Part shown: piece after piece, positions 54,111 through 62,163 of the stretch | How positions within the stretch are numbered: position 1 is the stretch's first letter | Layout: each line of letters opens with the position of its first letter | DNA from: Sphingomonas sp. A2-49 | Lineage (GTDB): Bacteria > Pseudomonadota > Alphaproteobacteria > Sphingomonadales > Sphingomonadaceae | Reading direction: 5' to 3' | Assembly (NCBI RefSeq): GCF_025548555.1 | Contig: NZ_JAJLPA010000013.1 | Coordinates: 25,317-89,316 of the forward strand | DNA length: 64,000 nucleotides | Notes under the pieces: generated by a model | The model's database searches: none | Seen by the model: the letters and a program-made list of their open reading frames with translations, nothing else | Told to the model about the DNA's origin: nothing | Made by a program: the position numbers and the translations under genes

Positions 54111-54758
54111 ATGATCGACCCAAGAAAATGTTGCGGCGCACCAATGAATAAGGGCGAAGAGCGGCGCTGGCGGGTGATCGCGGCAGCGCGCAAATTATTC
54201 ATAGATAATGGTTTTCATGCGACGGGCATCGCCCAGATCGCCAGGGAATCGGGTGTCGCGGTCGGCCAGCTGTATCGCGATTTCGCGGCCAAGGAGGACA
54301 TCGTCGCTGCCATCGTCAACGCCGATTGTCGGTCGTTCATGGCCGCCGACGCGCTGCGACTCGCGATCCAGGACGGCCAGGAGCATGAGGTTCGCGACTG
54401 GATCCGGCAGTTCGTCATGCCCGACGAGGACGACGAGGACGATGGCCGCCTGTTCGCCGAGATCATCGCGGAGGCGGCACGCAACGCGCGCGTCGCGGCG
54501 ATCTTCGAAAGCATCCACGACGATGTCCGCGTGCTGATGCTCGACGCGCTGGCGATGCTCGCGAGCGGCGATGCGCTGGCGGTCCGGCGCGCCGCGCTGG
54601 CGGACGCGATCCTGACGATGTCGCTGGGGCTGCTCCACCATCGCCTGGTCCGTCCGCGTTCGGACATGACGCCGCTGGTCACGACCCTGCTCGGCATCAT
54701 CGATCGCGAGATCGACGCCCTGCGACGCGAAGCGCGCTTGCCCGGGGGGGAGCGGTAG
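54111..54758 (+). CDS. TetR/AcrR-family repressor of the efflux operon
   Basis: A 215-residue regulator. The HTH lies near residues 25-60 (AARKLFIDNGFHATGIAQIA then SGVAVGQLYRDFAAKED). The ligand domain is the alpha-helical remainder. I choose ATG 54111, after a GAGG at 54102-54105; MNKGEERR at 54144 is an alternative start that would drop 11 residues. It is divergent from the pump operon across the 20-bp palindrome, so autorepression and pump repression are likely. The ligand is unknown. Confidence 0.9.
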   Translation: MIDPRKCCGAPMNKGEERRWRVIAAARKLFIDNGFHATGIAQIARESGVAVGQLYRDFAAKEDIVAAIVNADCRSFMAADALRLAIQDGQEHEVRDWIRQFVMPDEDDEDDGRLFAEIIAEAARNARVAAIFESIHDDVRVLMLDALAMLASGDALAVRRAALADAILTMSLGLLHHRLVRPRSDMTPLVTTLLGIIDREIDALRREARLPGGER

Positions 54759-54806
54759 GCGGCCGCATTCGGCGGGGCACGACCGCCCGGCGACCCGCGC
54801 CGCCGG

Positions 54807-56159
54807 TCACTCCGGCCCCTGCCCCGTGCGCACCGGCCGGAACGCCTCGGGATCGATGCCGTAGCGGGAAAGCTTGTAATAGAGCGTTTTCCTCGGAACG
54901 CCGAGCAGTTCGACCGTCCTGACGACGTTACCGCCGCTGGCACGCAGGGCGTCGACGATCGTGCGCGTCTCGAATTCGGCGACACGGGTCGGCAGGTCGC
55001 GCGCCGCCTCGCGATCCGCCGCCGCGTCGCCGTCGCCGTCCAGCACGCAGGCGAACGCATGATTGCGCAATTCGCGCACGTTGCCCGGCCAGCCATGCTC
55101 CAGGACGTGACGCCGCGCCGCCTCGTCGATGCGAAAGTCCGGCCGTGCCAGCGCCCCGCGCGCTTCCTCGACGAACGCGACGAACAGCAGCATGCGGTCG
55201 TGGCCGCGATCGCGCAGCGGCGGCAGCCGCAGCCGCGCCGCCGCCAGCCGGTGATAGAGGTTCGCCCGGAACGCCCCCGCCGCGACCGCCTCGCCCAGGT
55301 CGCCACGGCCGGTCGCGACGATATGCAGGTTCACCGCCTCGCTGCGTTCTGCGCCGATCGGCTGCACCTCGCGCTCCTCGATCACCCGCGACAGCGCGGC
55401 CTGCACCTCGGGCGCCAGCGCGTCGATCTCGTCGAGCAGCAGCGTGCCGCCATGCGACGCGACGATGCTGCCGATGCGCGCGAGGCGCGTGTGCGGCACG
55501 CTGTCGGCGGCATGGCCGAACAGCTCGATCGCCGCCGTCCCGGGCGCGAGCGCCGCGCAATGGACGGCGACGAACGGCCGCTTGCGCCGCGGGCCGAGCC
55601 GGTGCAGCATCGCCGCGACCAGATCCTTGCCCGTGCCCGTCTCCCCCTCGATCAGCACGTCGATGTCGGCCTCGGCCAGTCGGCGGATGGTGCCGCGCAG
55701 CGCGACGATCGCCGCGCTGTCCCCGATCAGCGGGCTCGCCGCCTCGCCCTCCGCCACCGCGGCGCGCAGCCGGCGGTTCTCGACGATCAGCCCGCGCCGT
55801 TCGAGCGCCCGCGCGATCGTCGCGATCAGGTGGTCCGAGGCGAAGGGCTTGGTCAGGAAGTCGAACGCGCCGTCGTGCAGCGCCGCCACCGCCATCGGCA
55901 CGTCGCCATGTCCGGTGACCAGAATCACCGGCAGGTCGGCATCGAGCGCCCGGACGTTCGCGAGCAATTGCAGCCCGTCCATCCGCGGCATGCGGATGTC
56001 GGACACGATCACGCCGTCGAAATCGGGCGTCAGCGCCGCCAGCGCCGCCTCCGCCCCCGCGAATGCGCGCACGGTCAGGCCGGCCAGTTCCATCGCCTGC
56101 ACCGTCGCGCCGCGCAACGCCTCGTCGTCCTCGACGAACAGGATGGTCTGGCCGCTCAT
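54807..56159 (-). CDS. dctD: DctD-like sigma-54 response regulator lacking GAFTGA
   Basis: A 450-residue NtrC/DctD-type regulator: receiver domain (1-120; phospho-acceptor Asp54 in VSDIRMP), AAA+ domain (about 143-365; Walker A GETGTGKD at 172-179; Walker B LLLDEID near 240-246) and a Fis-type HTH at the C-terminus (VVRTVELLGVPRKTLYYKLS). The loop after ELFGH (212-216), where sigma-54 activators carry GAFTGA, reads DSVPHT instead, so it may not remodel sigma-54 polymerase. Its start overlaps the stop of the DctB-like kinase (ATGA). No dctA transporter is adjacent. Confidence 0.85.
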   Translation of the reverse strand: MSGQTILFVEDDEALRGATVQAMELAGLTVRAFAGAEAALAALTPDFDGVIVSDIRMPRMDGLQLLANVRALDADLPVILVTGHGDVPMAVAALHDGAFDFLTKPFASDHLIATIARALERRGLIVENRRLRAAVAEGEAASPLIGDSAAIVALRGTIRRLAEADIDVLIEGETGTGKDLVAAMLHRLGPRRKRPFVAVHCAALAPGTAAIELFGHAADSVPHTRLARIGSIVASHGGTLLLDEIDALAPEVQAALSRVIEEREVQPIGAERSEAVNLHIVATGRGDLGEAVAAGAFRANLYHRLAAARLRLPPLRDRGHDRMLLFVAFVEEARGALARPDFRIDEAARRHVLEHGWPGNVRELRNHAFACVLDGDGDAAADREAARDLPTRVAEFETRTIVDALRASGGNVVRTVELLGVPRKTLYYKLSRYGIDPEAFRPVRTGQGPE

Positions 56160-57916
56160 GCGCGTCGCAGCGTCAGCACGAAGACCGCGCCCGGTCCGGT
56201 GCCCCGCGCCAGCGCCAGTCCGCCGCCGAACTCGATCGCGATGTCGCGCGCGATGGCGAGGCCGAGCCCCAGCCCGCCCGCCTTGGCGGACGCGAACGGC
56301 GTGAACAGCGTATCGTCCAGGCTGGCATCGACGCCCGGACCATTGTCGTTCACCTGCACGTCCAGCGTGGCCTCGCGGCTCCGCGCGGCGATCGTCACCC
56401 GCGCGCCGGCGGTATCGACGACGGCGTCGAGCGCATTCTGCACGAGGTTGACCAATATCTGTTCCAGCCGGATCCGGTCGGCGTGCACGCGCACTGCGCG
56501 CAGGTCGGCGGGCACCGCATCGACGACGATGCCGCGCGCGCGGTCGCCGATCAGCATCAGGGTGCCGTCGATCGCCTCGCCGATCGTCGGCGCACCCCGC
56601 GACGGGGTCCGCCGCCGGGCGAAGGCGCGCAATTCGCCGGTGATCGCTCCGATCCGCTCGGTCAGCTCGACGATCCGCCCCAGATTCTCGCGCGCGCGCT
56701 CCGGCGCGTCGCGGTCGATCAGCTTGGTGCCGTTTTCGGCGAAGGTGCGGATCGCGGCGAGCGGCTGGTTGATCTCATGCGCGACGCCGGCGGTAATCTG
56801 GCCGAGCGAGCCCAATCGGTTGGCCTGCGCCAGCTCCTCGCGCGCGGCGCGAAAGCGGCGATCGGCCTCGGCCCGCTCCTCCGATTCGACGACCAGCCGC
56901 GCATTGCTGTCGCGCAGCTCCGCGGTGCGCCGCGCGACCTCCTCCTCCAGCGCGGCGCGCGCGCGCGACTGGAGCCGCCGCCGTTCCGCCGCGCGCAGGC
57001 CGGTCCCGCCGACCAGCCCGAGGACGAGCAGCAGCCCCGCCCCCCACAGCATCGCCTGCCCCCGTGCCGCGGCGAGCTGCGGTGCGAGCGGGGTCAGGTG
57101 CAGCAACCGTCCGCCCCGCAGCGGCACCGCCGCCTCCGCCACGCGATAGCACAGCCGCGGCGTCCGGATCGCGTCGCGGCCGGTCAGCCGGAACGCCAGC
57201 GTCGCGGGCAACGCCGCGCCGAACTGGCGCGACCGGCGCAGCGCCGCGGCGGCCGCGGCGTCGAGCGGGCGCGTCGGATGGAAGCGCCAGCCGGACATGC
57301 TGGTGACGAGGATCAGGCCGTGCGGATCGATCACGACGGTGGCACCCGACGCCTGCGCCCATTCCCGCTCCAGCCGGTCGAATTCGACCTTGACCACGAT
57401 GACACCGAGCGGACGGCCGCCGCGATCGATGCGTCGGGCAAGGTACAGCCCCGGGCGGCGGCTGACCGTGCCGAGCGCGAACACCTCCGCCTGCCCGCGG
57501 CGCATCGCGTCGGTGAAATAGCCGCGGAAGGCATAATCCTGCCCGACGAAGCTGGTCGGCAGGCGCCAGTTGCTCGCGGCGACGGCGCGCCCGTGCAAGT
57601 CGATTGCATAGAGCGCCGCCGCGTCGGTGCGTGCCGCGAGCAGTTCCAGCGTCGCATCGAGCCGCCCCACCGCCGGCCCGTCGGCTCCGGCCAGTGCGCG
57701 CGCGACATCGGGATATTCCGCCAGCACGAGCGGCAGGAGCCGGAATTTCTGCAATTCGCTGGCGAGCAGACCGGCATGCGTCCGTGCGATCGCGATCGCG
57801 GAGCGATCGGTGGCGGATCGCGCCGATGCCGCGGCCCAGCGCGCACCGAGCGCGACCGCCGCCGCCAGCATTGCGGCGACCGCCAGCGCCCAGACCGTCC
57901 GGCGCCGCAGCCTCAT
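56156..57916 (-). CDS. dctB: DctB-like sensor histidine kinase
   Basis: 586 residues. The N-terminal TM helix (about 8-27, VWALAVAAMLAAAVALGARW) is followed by a periplasmic double-PAS/Cache sensor region (about 30-265), a second TM (near 278-296), a coiled-coil linker (about 300-360, RRLQSRARAALEEEVARRTA) and the kinase core. The phospho-His lies in VAHEINQPLAAIR near 378; N, G1 and G2 boxes follow (LVQNALDA, NDNGPGVD, KAGGLGLGLAIA). I set the start at ATG 57914-57916; upstream frames add a non-conserved Arg-rich tail. Likely senses C4-dicarboxylates by family, but the partner regulator is atypical. Confidence 0.88.
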   Translation of the reverse strand: MRLRRRTVWALAVAAMLAAAVALGARWAAASARSATDRSAIAIARTHAGLLASELQKFRLLPLVLAEYPDVARALAGADGPAVGRLDATLELLAARTDAAALYAIDLHGRAVAASNWRLPTSFVGQDYAFRGYFTDAMRRGQAEVFALGTVSRRPGLYLARRIDRGGRPLGVIVVKVEFDRLEREWAQASGATVVIDPHGLILVTSMSGWRFHPTRPLDAAAAAALRRSRQFGAALPATLAFRLTGRDAIRTPRLCYRVAEAAVPLRGGRLLHLTPLAPQLAAARGQAMLWGAGLLLVLGLVGGTGLRAAERRRLQSRARAALEEEVARRTAELRDSNARLVVESEERAEADRRFRAAREELAQANRLGSLGQITAGVAHEINQPLAAIRTFAENGTKLIDRDAPERARENLGRIVELTERIGAITGELRAFARRRTPSRGAPTIGEAIDGTLMLIGDRARGIVVDAVPADLRAVRVHADRIRLEQILVNLVQNALDAVVDTAGARVTIAARSREATLDVQVNDNGPGVDASLDDTLFTPFASAKAGGLGLGLAIARDIAIEFGGGLALARGTGPGAVFVLTLRRA

Positions 57917-57977
57917 GCGGTGCGCGGCCGGCACGATCCCGCCGCTCCGGCGCGGGGCGGCGCCGGGCGTCCTGCGA

Positions 57978-58634
57978 TCAGCGGCTCGGCCAGATCGCCA
58001 GGCTGGTGTCGACCAGCCGTTCGAGATCGGCGCGGCTGGCGCCCGACCCCGCCTGTACCGCCATCCCCTGCAACAATGCATAGAGGTAGCTGGTCAGTCC
58101 GAGCACGTCGACATGGGCGGGCAAATCGCCGTCGCGCTTGGCCTGTTCGAACCGCCCGATCAGCGCCGCCTGCGACGACGCGCGCCGCGCGATGACGTCC
58201 GCCTTGATCGATTCGGCCTCCGCGCCGCACGCCATCGCGCTGATGACGCCCAGGCACCCCTTGGGGTCGCACTGGCTGGTCTGCATCGCCAGCGCACCGC
58301 GCATGAACGTCTCCGCGACGCCCCGCGCGGTCGGCTGTTCGAGCGCGACGCGGATATATTCCAGCTTCTCCGCCTCATAGAGGTCGAGCGCCTTGTGGAA
58401 CAACGCCTCCTTGTTGCCGAAGGCGGCATACAGGCTGGGCCGGGTGATCCCCATCGCCTCGGTCAGGTCGGCGAGCGAGGCGCCTTCATATCCCTTGCTC
58501 CAGAACACGCGGAGCGCCGCCGCGAGCGCGGCGTCGGTGCAGAATTCGCGCGGGCGACCCTTGGGCGGCAATGCCGCCACGGGCAGGTCCGGCGCGGAAG
58601 GATCCGCAACGGGCAGAACGGCCAAGCTTTCCAT
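57978..58634 (-). CDS. TetR/AcrR-family transcriptional regulator
   Basis: A 218-residue regulator. Basic segment PPKGRPREFCTDAALAAALR precedes the HTH (about 35-80; GYEGASLADLTEAMGITRPS then LYAAFGNKE). The C-terminal ligand domain contains Cys residues (QTSQCDPKGCLGV) and could respond to thiol or electrophile stress. I choose ATG 58632-58634; an upstream in-frame Met adds 12 residues. No operator is obvious in its short upstream stretch. Neighbours are DctB (downstream, same strand) and the FAD protein. Confidence 0.88.
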   Translation of the reverse strand: MESLAVLPVADPSAPDLPVAALPPKGRPREFCTDAALAAALRVFWSKGYEGASLADLTEAMGITRPSLYAAFGNKEALFHKALDLYEAEKLEYIRVALEQPTARGVAETFMRGALAMQTSQCDPKGCLGVISAMACGAEAESIKADVIARRASSQAALIGRFEQAKRDGDLPAHVDVLGLTSYLYALLQGMAVQAGSGASRADLERLVDTSLAIWPSR

Positions 58635-58686
58635 ATCGCTCAGTATAGAACTCGCCGCCTCGACAAACAAGGCTGGTCCGGACCGA

Positions 58687-60345
58687 TCACGCGGCCACGG
58701 CTCGGTCGCCCGCCGCCACCCGGCCGTCGATCGTCAGCGCGCGCGCCACCGCCTCGGCGATTTTGATGCCGTCGACCGCTGCCGACAGGATGCCGCCGGC
58801 ATAGCCCGCCCCCTCGCCCGCCGGATACAGGCCGGCGGTGTTGACGCTCTGGAAGTCGTCGTCGCGGGTGATGCGGACGGGCGAGGACGTGCGCGTCTCC
58901 ACCCCGGTCATCACCGCGTCGGGATGGTCGTAGCCCGGTATCTCGCGGCCGAACGCGACCAGCGCCTCGCGCATCGCGGTGACCGCGAAGTCGGGCAGGC
59001 AATCGGCGAGGTCGGTCAGCCGCACGCCCGGCCGGTAGGAGGGGACGACGGTGCCGAGCCGCGTCGACGGCCGCCCCGCCAGGAAGTCGCCCAGTCGCTG
59101 CGCCGGTGCCTTGTAGTCGCCGCCGCCGACCTCGAACGCGCGGCTTTCCCAGTGGCGCTGCAATGCGATGCCGGCGAGCGGATCGCCCGGATAGTCGCGC
59201 GCCGGATCGATCCCGACGACGATCCCCGAATTGGCGTTGCGCTCGTTGCGCGAATATTGGCTCATGCCGTTGGTCGCGACCCGGCCGGTTTCGGACGTCG
59301 CCGCGACGACCGTGCCGCCCGGACACATGCAGAAACTGTAGACCGTGCGTCCGTTCCCGCAGTGATGCGACAGGCTGTACGCCGCGGCGCCCAGGTCGGG
59401 ATGCCCCGCGCACGGGCCGAAGCGCGCCTCGTCGATCCAGCTTTGCGGATGCTCGATCCGCACGCCGATCGAGAAGGGCTTGGCCTCGAGATGCACGCCG
59501 CGCGCGTGCAGCATGTGAAAGGTATCGCGCGCGCTGTGGCCCAGCGCCAGCACGACCGGCCCCGTCGCGATCGTCTCGCCGGATTGCAGGACGATACCGC
59601 GCAGCCGGCGGCGCCCGTCGGCCGCGACCTCGATATCGAGGTCGTCGACGCGCTGCTGGAAGCGATATTCGCCGCCCAGCGCCTCGACCGTGGCGCGCAT
59701 GCTCTCCACCATCGTCACCAGGCGAAAGGTGCCGATATGCGGATGCGCCTCGGTCAGGATCTCCGGCGGGGCGCCGGCCTTGACGAATTCGGTCAGCACC
59801 TTGCGGCCCAGGTGCCGCGGGTCCTTGATCTGGCTCCACAGCTTGCCGTCCGAGAAGGTGCCAGCCCCGCCCTCGCCGAACTGGACGTTCGATTCGGGGT
59901 TGAGCTCGCTGCGCCGCCACAGGCCCCAGGTATCCTTGGTCCGCTCGCGCACCACCTTGCCGCGGTCGAGGATGATCGGCCGGAACCCCATCTGGGCGAG
60001 GATCAGTCCGGCGAACAGGCCGCACGGCCCCGCGCCGACGACCACCGGGCGCGGTCCGGCATAGCCCGGCGGCGCCTTGGCGACGAACCGGTAGCCGGTG
60101 TCGGGGGTCGTGTTGACGTCGCGGTCGCGCCTGAACCGCGCCAGCACCTGCGCCTCGTTCTTCACGGTCACGTCGATCGAATAGACGAAATGGATGTCCA
60201 TCTTGTCGCGCGCGTCGTGCGCCCGCCGTGCGATCGTATAGCGGATCAGGTCGCGCGGCGTGATCCGCAGCCGGTTGCGGATCGCAGCCGCCAGAGCCTC
60301 CTCGGGATGATTGAGGGGCAGCTTCAACTCGGTAATGCGCAGCAT
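58687..60345 (-). CDS. FAD-dependent oxidoreductase (COG2509 type)
   Basis: A 552-residue cytoplasmic protein. Residues 1-90 are an N-terminal helical/RNA-binding-like region (MLRITELKLPLNHPEEALAA). The FAD-binding Rossmann motif is VVVGAGPCGLFAGLILAQMG near 102-121, and FGEGGAGTFSDGKL near 175 is the COG2509 signature. A C-terminal FAD-completing motif (GLYPAGEGAGYAGGILSAAV) is near 518. Substrate unknown; relatives are annotated as uncharacterised FAD-dependent dehydrogenases. It lies 52 nt upstream of TetR on the same strand. Confidence 0.87.
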   Translation of the reverse strand: MLRITELKLPLNHPEEALAAAIRNRLRITPRDLIRYTIARRAHDARDKMDIHFVYSIDVTVKNEAQVLARFRRDRDVNTTPDTGYRFVAKAPPGYAGPRPVVVGAGPCGLFAGLILAQMGFRPIILDRGKVVRERTKDTWGLWRRSELNPESNVQFGEGGAGTFSDGKLWSQIKDPRHLGRKVLTEFVKAGAPPEILTEAHPHIGTFRLVTMVESMRATVEALGGEYRFQQRVDDLDIEVAADGRRRLRGIVLQSGETIATGPVVLALGHSARDTFHMLHARGVHLEAKPFSIGVRIEHPQSWIDEARFGPCAGHPDLGAAAYSLSHHCGNGRTVYSFCMCPGGTVVAATSETGRVATNGMSQYSRNERNANSGIVVGIDPARDYPGDPLAGIALQRHWESRAFEVGGGDYKAPAQRLGDFLAGRPSTRLGTVVPSYRPGVRLTDLADCLPDFAVTAMREALVAFGREIPGYDHPDAVMTGVETRTSSPVRITRDDDFQSVNTAGLYPAGEGAGYAGGILSAAVDGIKIAEAVARALTIDGRVAAGDRAVAA

Positions 60346-60386
60346 GCCCCGCTGTAGCGCCTTCGCCGGCGGTCAGCCAGCGGGGT

Positions 60387-60848
60387 CTACCAGCGCCCGT
60401 CCGCCGTCCGCTCGCCCCGCCATTCGGCGATCCGCCGCGCCGTCGCCGGCGACAGCGCGGATGGCAGCGCACCGGGCGGGAAGAATCGTGCCTCCGCCAG
60501 CTCGACGCCGTCCGCCACCGGCGGATCGTCGGTCCGCCCGCGGATCAGCGTCACGGTATCGCGCCGTCCCTCCGCCGACGATTCGAAGGCGCTGACCGGC
60601 ACCGCGTCGCGCAGGACGCAGCGCGTCTCCTCCCGCAATTCCCGCGCCGCTGCGCCCACGGCCGACTCGCCCCGCGCCATCCCGCCGCCGGGCAGCATCC
60701 ACAGGTCTGAACGGCCGTAGCGATGCCGCACCAGCAGCAACCGTCCGCCGCCGTCGAACGCCATCACCTTCACCCCCCGCGTCCGCCAGCCGAGCAAGGC
60801 CAGGGCCCACCGGCGCATGCGATAGCCAAGGTCGATCAAAGGCCGCAT
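60387..60848 (-). CDS. NUDIX hydrolase
   Basis: 153 residues with an N-terminal basic extension. The Nudix box is near residues 63-85 ([20 protein letters not shown] followed by ETRC), matching GX5EX7REUXEE. The protein would hydrolyse a nucleoside-diphosphate-linked substrate; the specificity is not visible. Start ATG 60846-60848. It sits between the FAD protein and dcd, opposite to dcd. Confidence 0.9.
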   Translation of the reverse strand: MRPLIDLGYRMRRWALALLGWRTRGVKVMAFDGGGRLLLVRHRYGRSDLWMLPGGGMARGESAVGAAARELREETRCVLRDAVPVSAFESSAEGRRDTVTLIRGRTDDPPVADGVELAEARFFPPGALPSALSPATARRIAEWRGERTADGRW

Positions 60849-60938
60849 CGCCGCATGCTATCCGGACCGCGGCACCCCCGCCAGCACCTTGCCCTGCCGG
60901 GCCTAACGGGCGAAGAGGCGCTGCGAAGGGGAGCCGCC

Positions 60939-61493
60939 ATGTCCATCCTGTCCGACCGCTGGATTCGCGAGCGCGCGCTCGCCGATGCGATGATCGAACC
61001 GTTCGTCGAATCGCAACGCCGCGACGGCTGCATCAGTTACGGCCTGTCGAGCTATGGCTACGACGCCCGCGTCGCCGACGAATTCAAGGTGTTCACCAAC
61101 ATCGACAGCGTCATCGTCGATCCCAAGGACTTCGCGGCCAACAGCTTCGTCGATCGCAAGACCGACGTCTGCATCATCCCGCCGAACAGCTTCGCACTGG
61201 CGCGGACGGTGGAATATTTCCGGGTGCCGCGCGACGTGCTGGTCATCTGCCTTGGCAAGTCGACCTATGCGCGGTGCGGGATCATCGTCAACGTGACGCC
61301 GCTGGAGCCCGGCTGGGAGGGGCATGTGACGCTCGAATTCTCGAACACCACCCCGTTGCCGGCCAAGATCTACGCCAACGAGGGCGCGTGCCAGTTCCTG
61401 TTCCTGCAAGGCAACGAGCCGTGCGAGACGAGCTATGCCGATCGCGCCGGCAAATATATGGGACAACGCGGGGTCACCCTGCCGCGTCTGTAG
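60939..61493 (+). CDS. dcd: dCTP deaminase
   Basis: Deaminates dCTP to dUTP, supplying dUMP for thymidylate synthesis. 184 residues, a trimeric enzyme. Characteristic stretches: [14 protein letters not shown] near 32-45, [20 protein letters not shown] near 81-100, [10 protein letters not shown] near 106, and the catalytic Glu in [20 protein letters not shown] near 130-149. Start ATG 60939 follows GAAGGGGAGCC. It converges on the small repeat protein with a GC hairpin between. Confidence 0.96.
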   Translation: MSILSDRWIRERALADAMIEPFVESQRRDGCISYGLSSYGYDARVADEFKVFTNIDSVIVDPKDFAANSFVDRKTDVCIIPPNSFALARTVEYFRVPRDVLVICLGKSTYARCGIIVNVTPLEPGWEGHVTLEFSNTTPLPAKIYANEGACQFLFLQGNEPCETSYADRAGKYMGQRGVTLPRL

Positions 61494-61500
61494 GCGCCGA

Positions 61501-61524
61501 CGGCCCGCCCTGCCGGACGGGCCG
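61501..61524. terminator. GC hairpin between convergent dcd and small exported protein
   Basis: CGGCCCG (61501-61507) pairs perfectly with CGGGCCG (61518-61524) across 10 nt. It is 8 nt after the dcd stop and 9 nt before the other stop. No U-tract; a modest terminator candidate for both genes. Confidence 0.4.
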
Positions 61525-61532
61525 CAGCAGGA

Positions 61533-61886
61533 TCAGCGCGTCGCCAGCGTCGTCTCCGGCATCGTCAGCCGGGCCAGGCCGCGCGACGCGACCTCGTGCG
61601 ACGACGTCACCGCGCCGTTCGGCATGTCCATCGCCACCACCGGGCGCTGCAGCACGTCGCCGTAGAGCGCGCGCGCATCGGCGGTACGGCCGGTGCGCGC
61701 ATAGGCCACCGCCAGGTTCAGCATCAGTTCGGGCCGGTCGGGGAAGATCCGCCGCTCCGCCTCGATCCGCTTCGCCGCCGTCGTGAAGTCGCCCGCGGCG
61801 ATCGCCTGATAGCCCATACGGTCCTTGGCCAGCGCTGGCGTCGTCAGGCATGCACCCGCCAGCATCGTCGCGACAATCACACGCAT
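61533..61886 (-). CDS. Small exported TPR-like protein
   Basis: 117 residues. Signal peptide 1-21 (MRVIVATMLAGACLTTPALA). The mature part has two helix pairs like a tetratricopeptide unit (YQAIAAGDFTTAAKRIEAER and ELMLNLAVAYARTGRTADAR) and a variable C-terminus. The start at ATG 61884-61886 gives a clean signal peptide; an upstream Met adds 13 residues. Function unknown. A perfect dyad (61930-61947) lies 44 nt upstream. Confidence 0.72.
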   Translation of the reverse strand: MRVIVATMLAGACLTTPALAKDRMGYQAIAAGDFTTAAKRIEAERRIFPDRPELMLNLAVAYARTGRTADARALYGDVLQRPVVAMDMPNGAVTSSHEVASRGLARLTMPETTLATR

Positions 61887-61929
61887 TGCATCGTCTCCTT
61901 CCCCCGTCCGATCGACAGGTTTCATTTTT

Positions 61930-61947
61930 GTGACACTGTTGTGTCAC
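61930..61947. promoter_or_regulatory. Perfect dyad GTGACAC-TGTT-GTGTCAC
   Basis: 7-bp arms separated by TGTT, 44 nt upstream of the small exported TPR-like gene on the minus strand. Looks like a dimeric regulator site. The remaining 216 nt to the next gene end hold no coding frame I can support. Confidence 0.45.
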
Positions 61948-62163
61948 TTGGAAGACAGCGCTGCAAGCATCTATAGACGGGAATGGACCCGCCCTCGGGG
62001 GCGATCCGGTTCGTCCCGGGACATCCCGGGGGTGCGCCGCCGACGACAAGGACGTAACAGGGTCGCGATGCGGCTCGCGCACGGCCATGCATCCCGCGGG
62101 CGGCGCGGGTTGCCGCGCCGGGGCTGTTGATGCCGCGGCCGCTGTGCGCCCGCGGGCGCGGCG

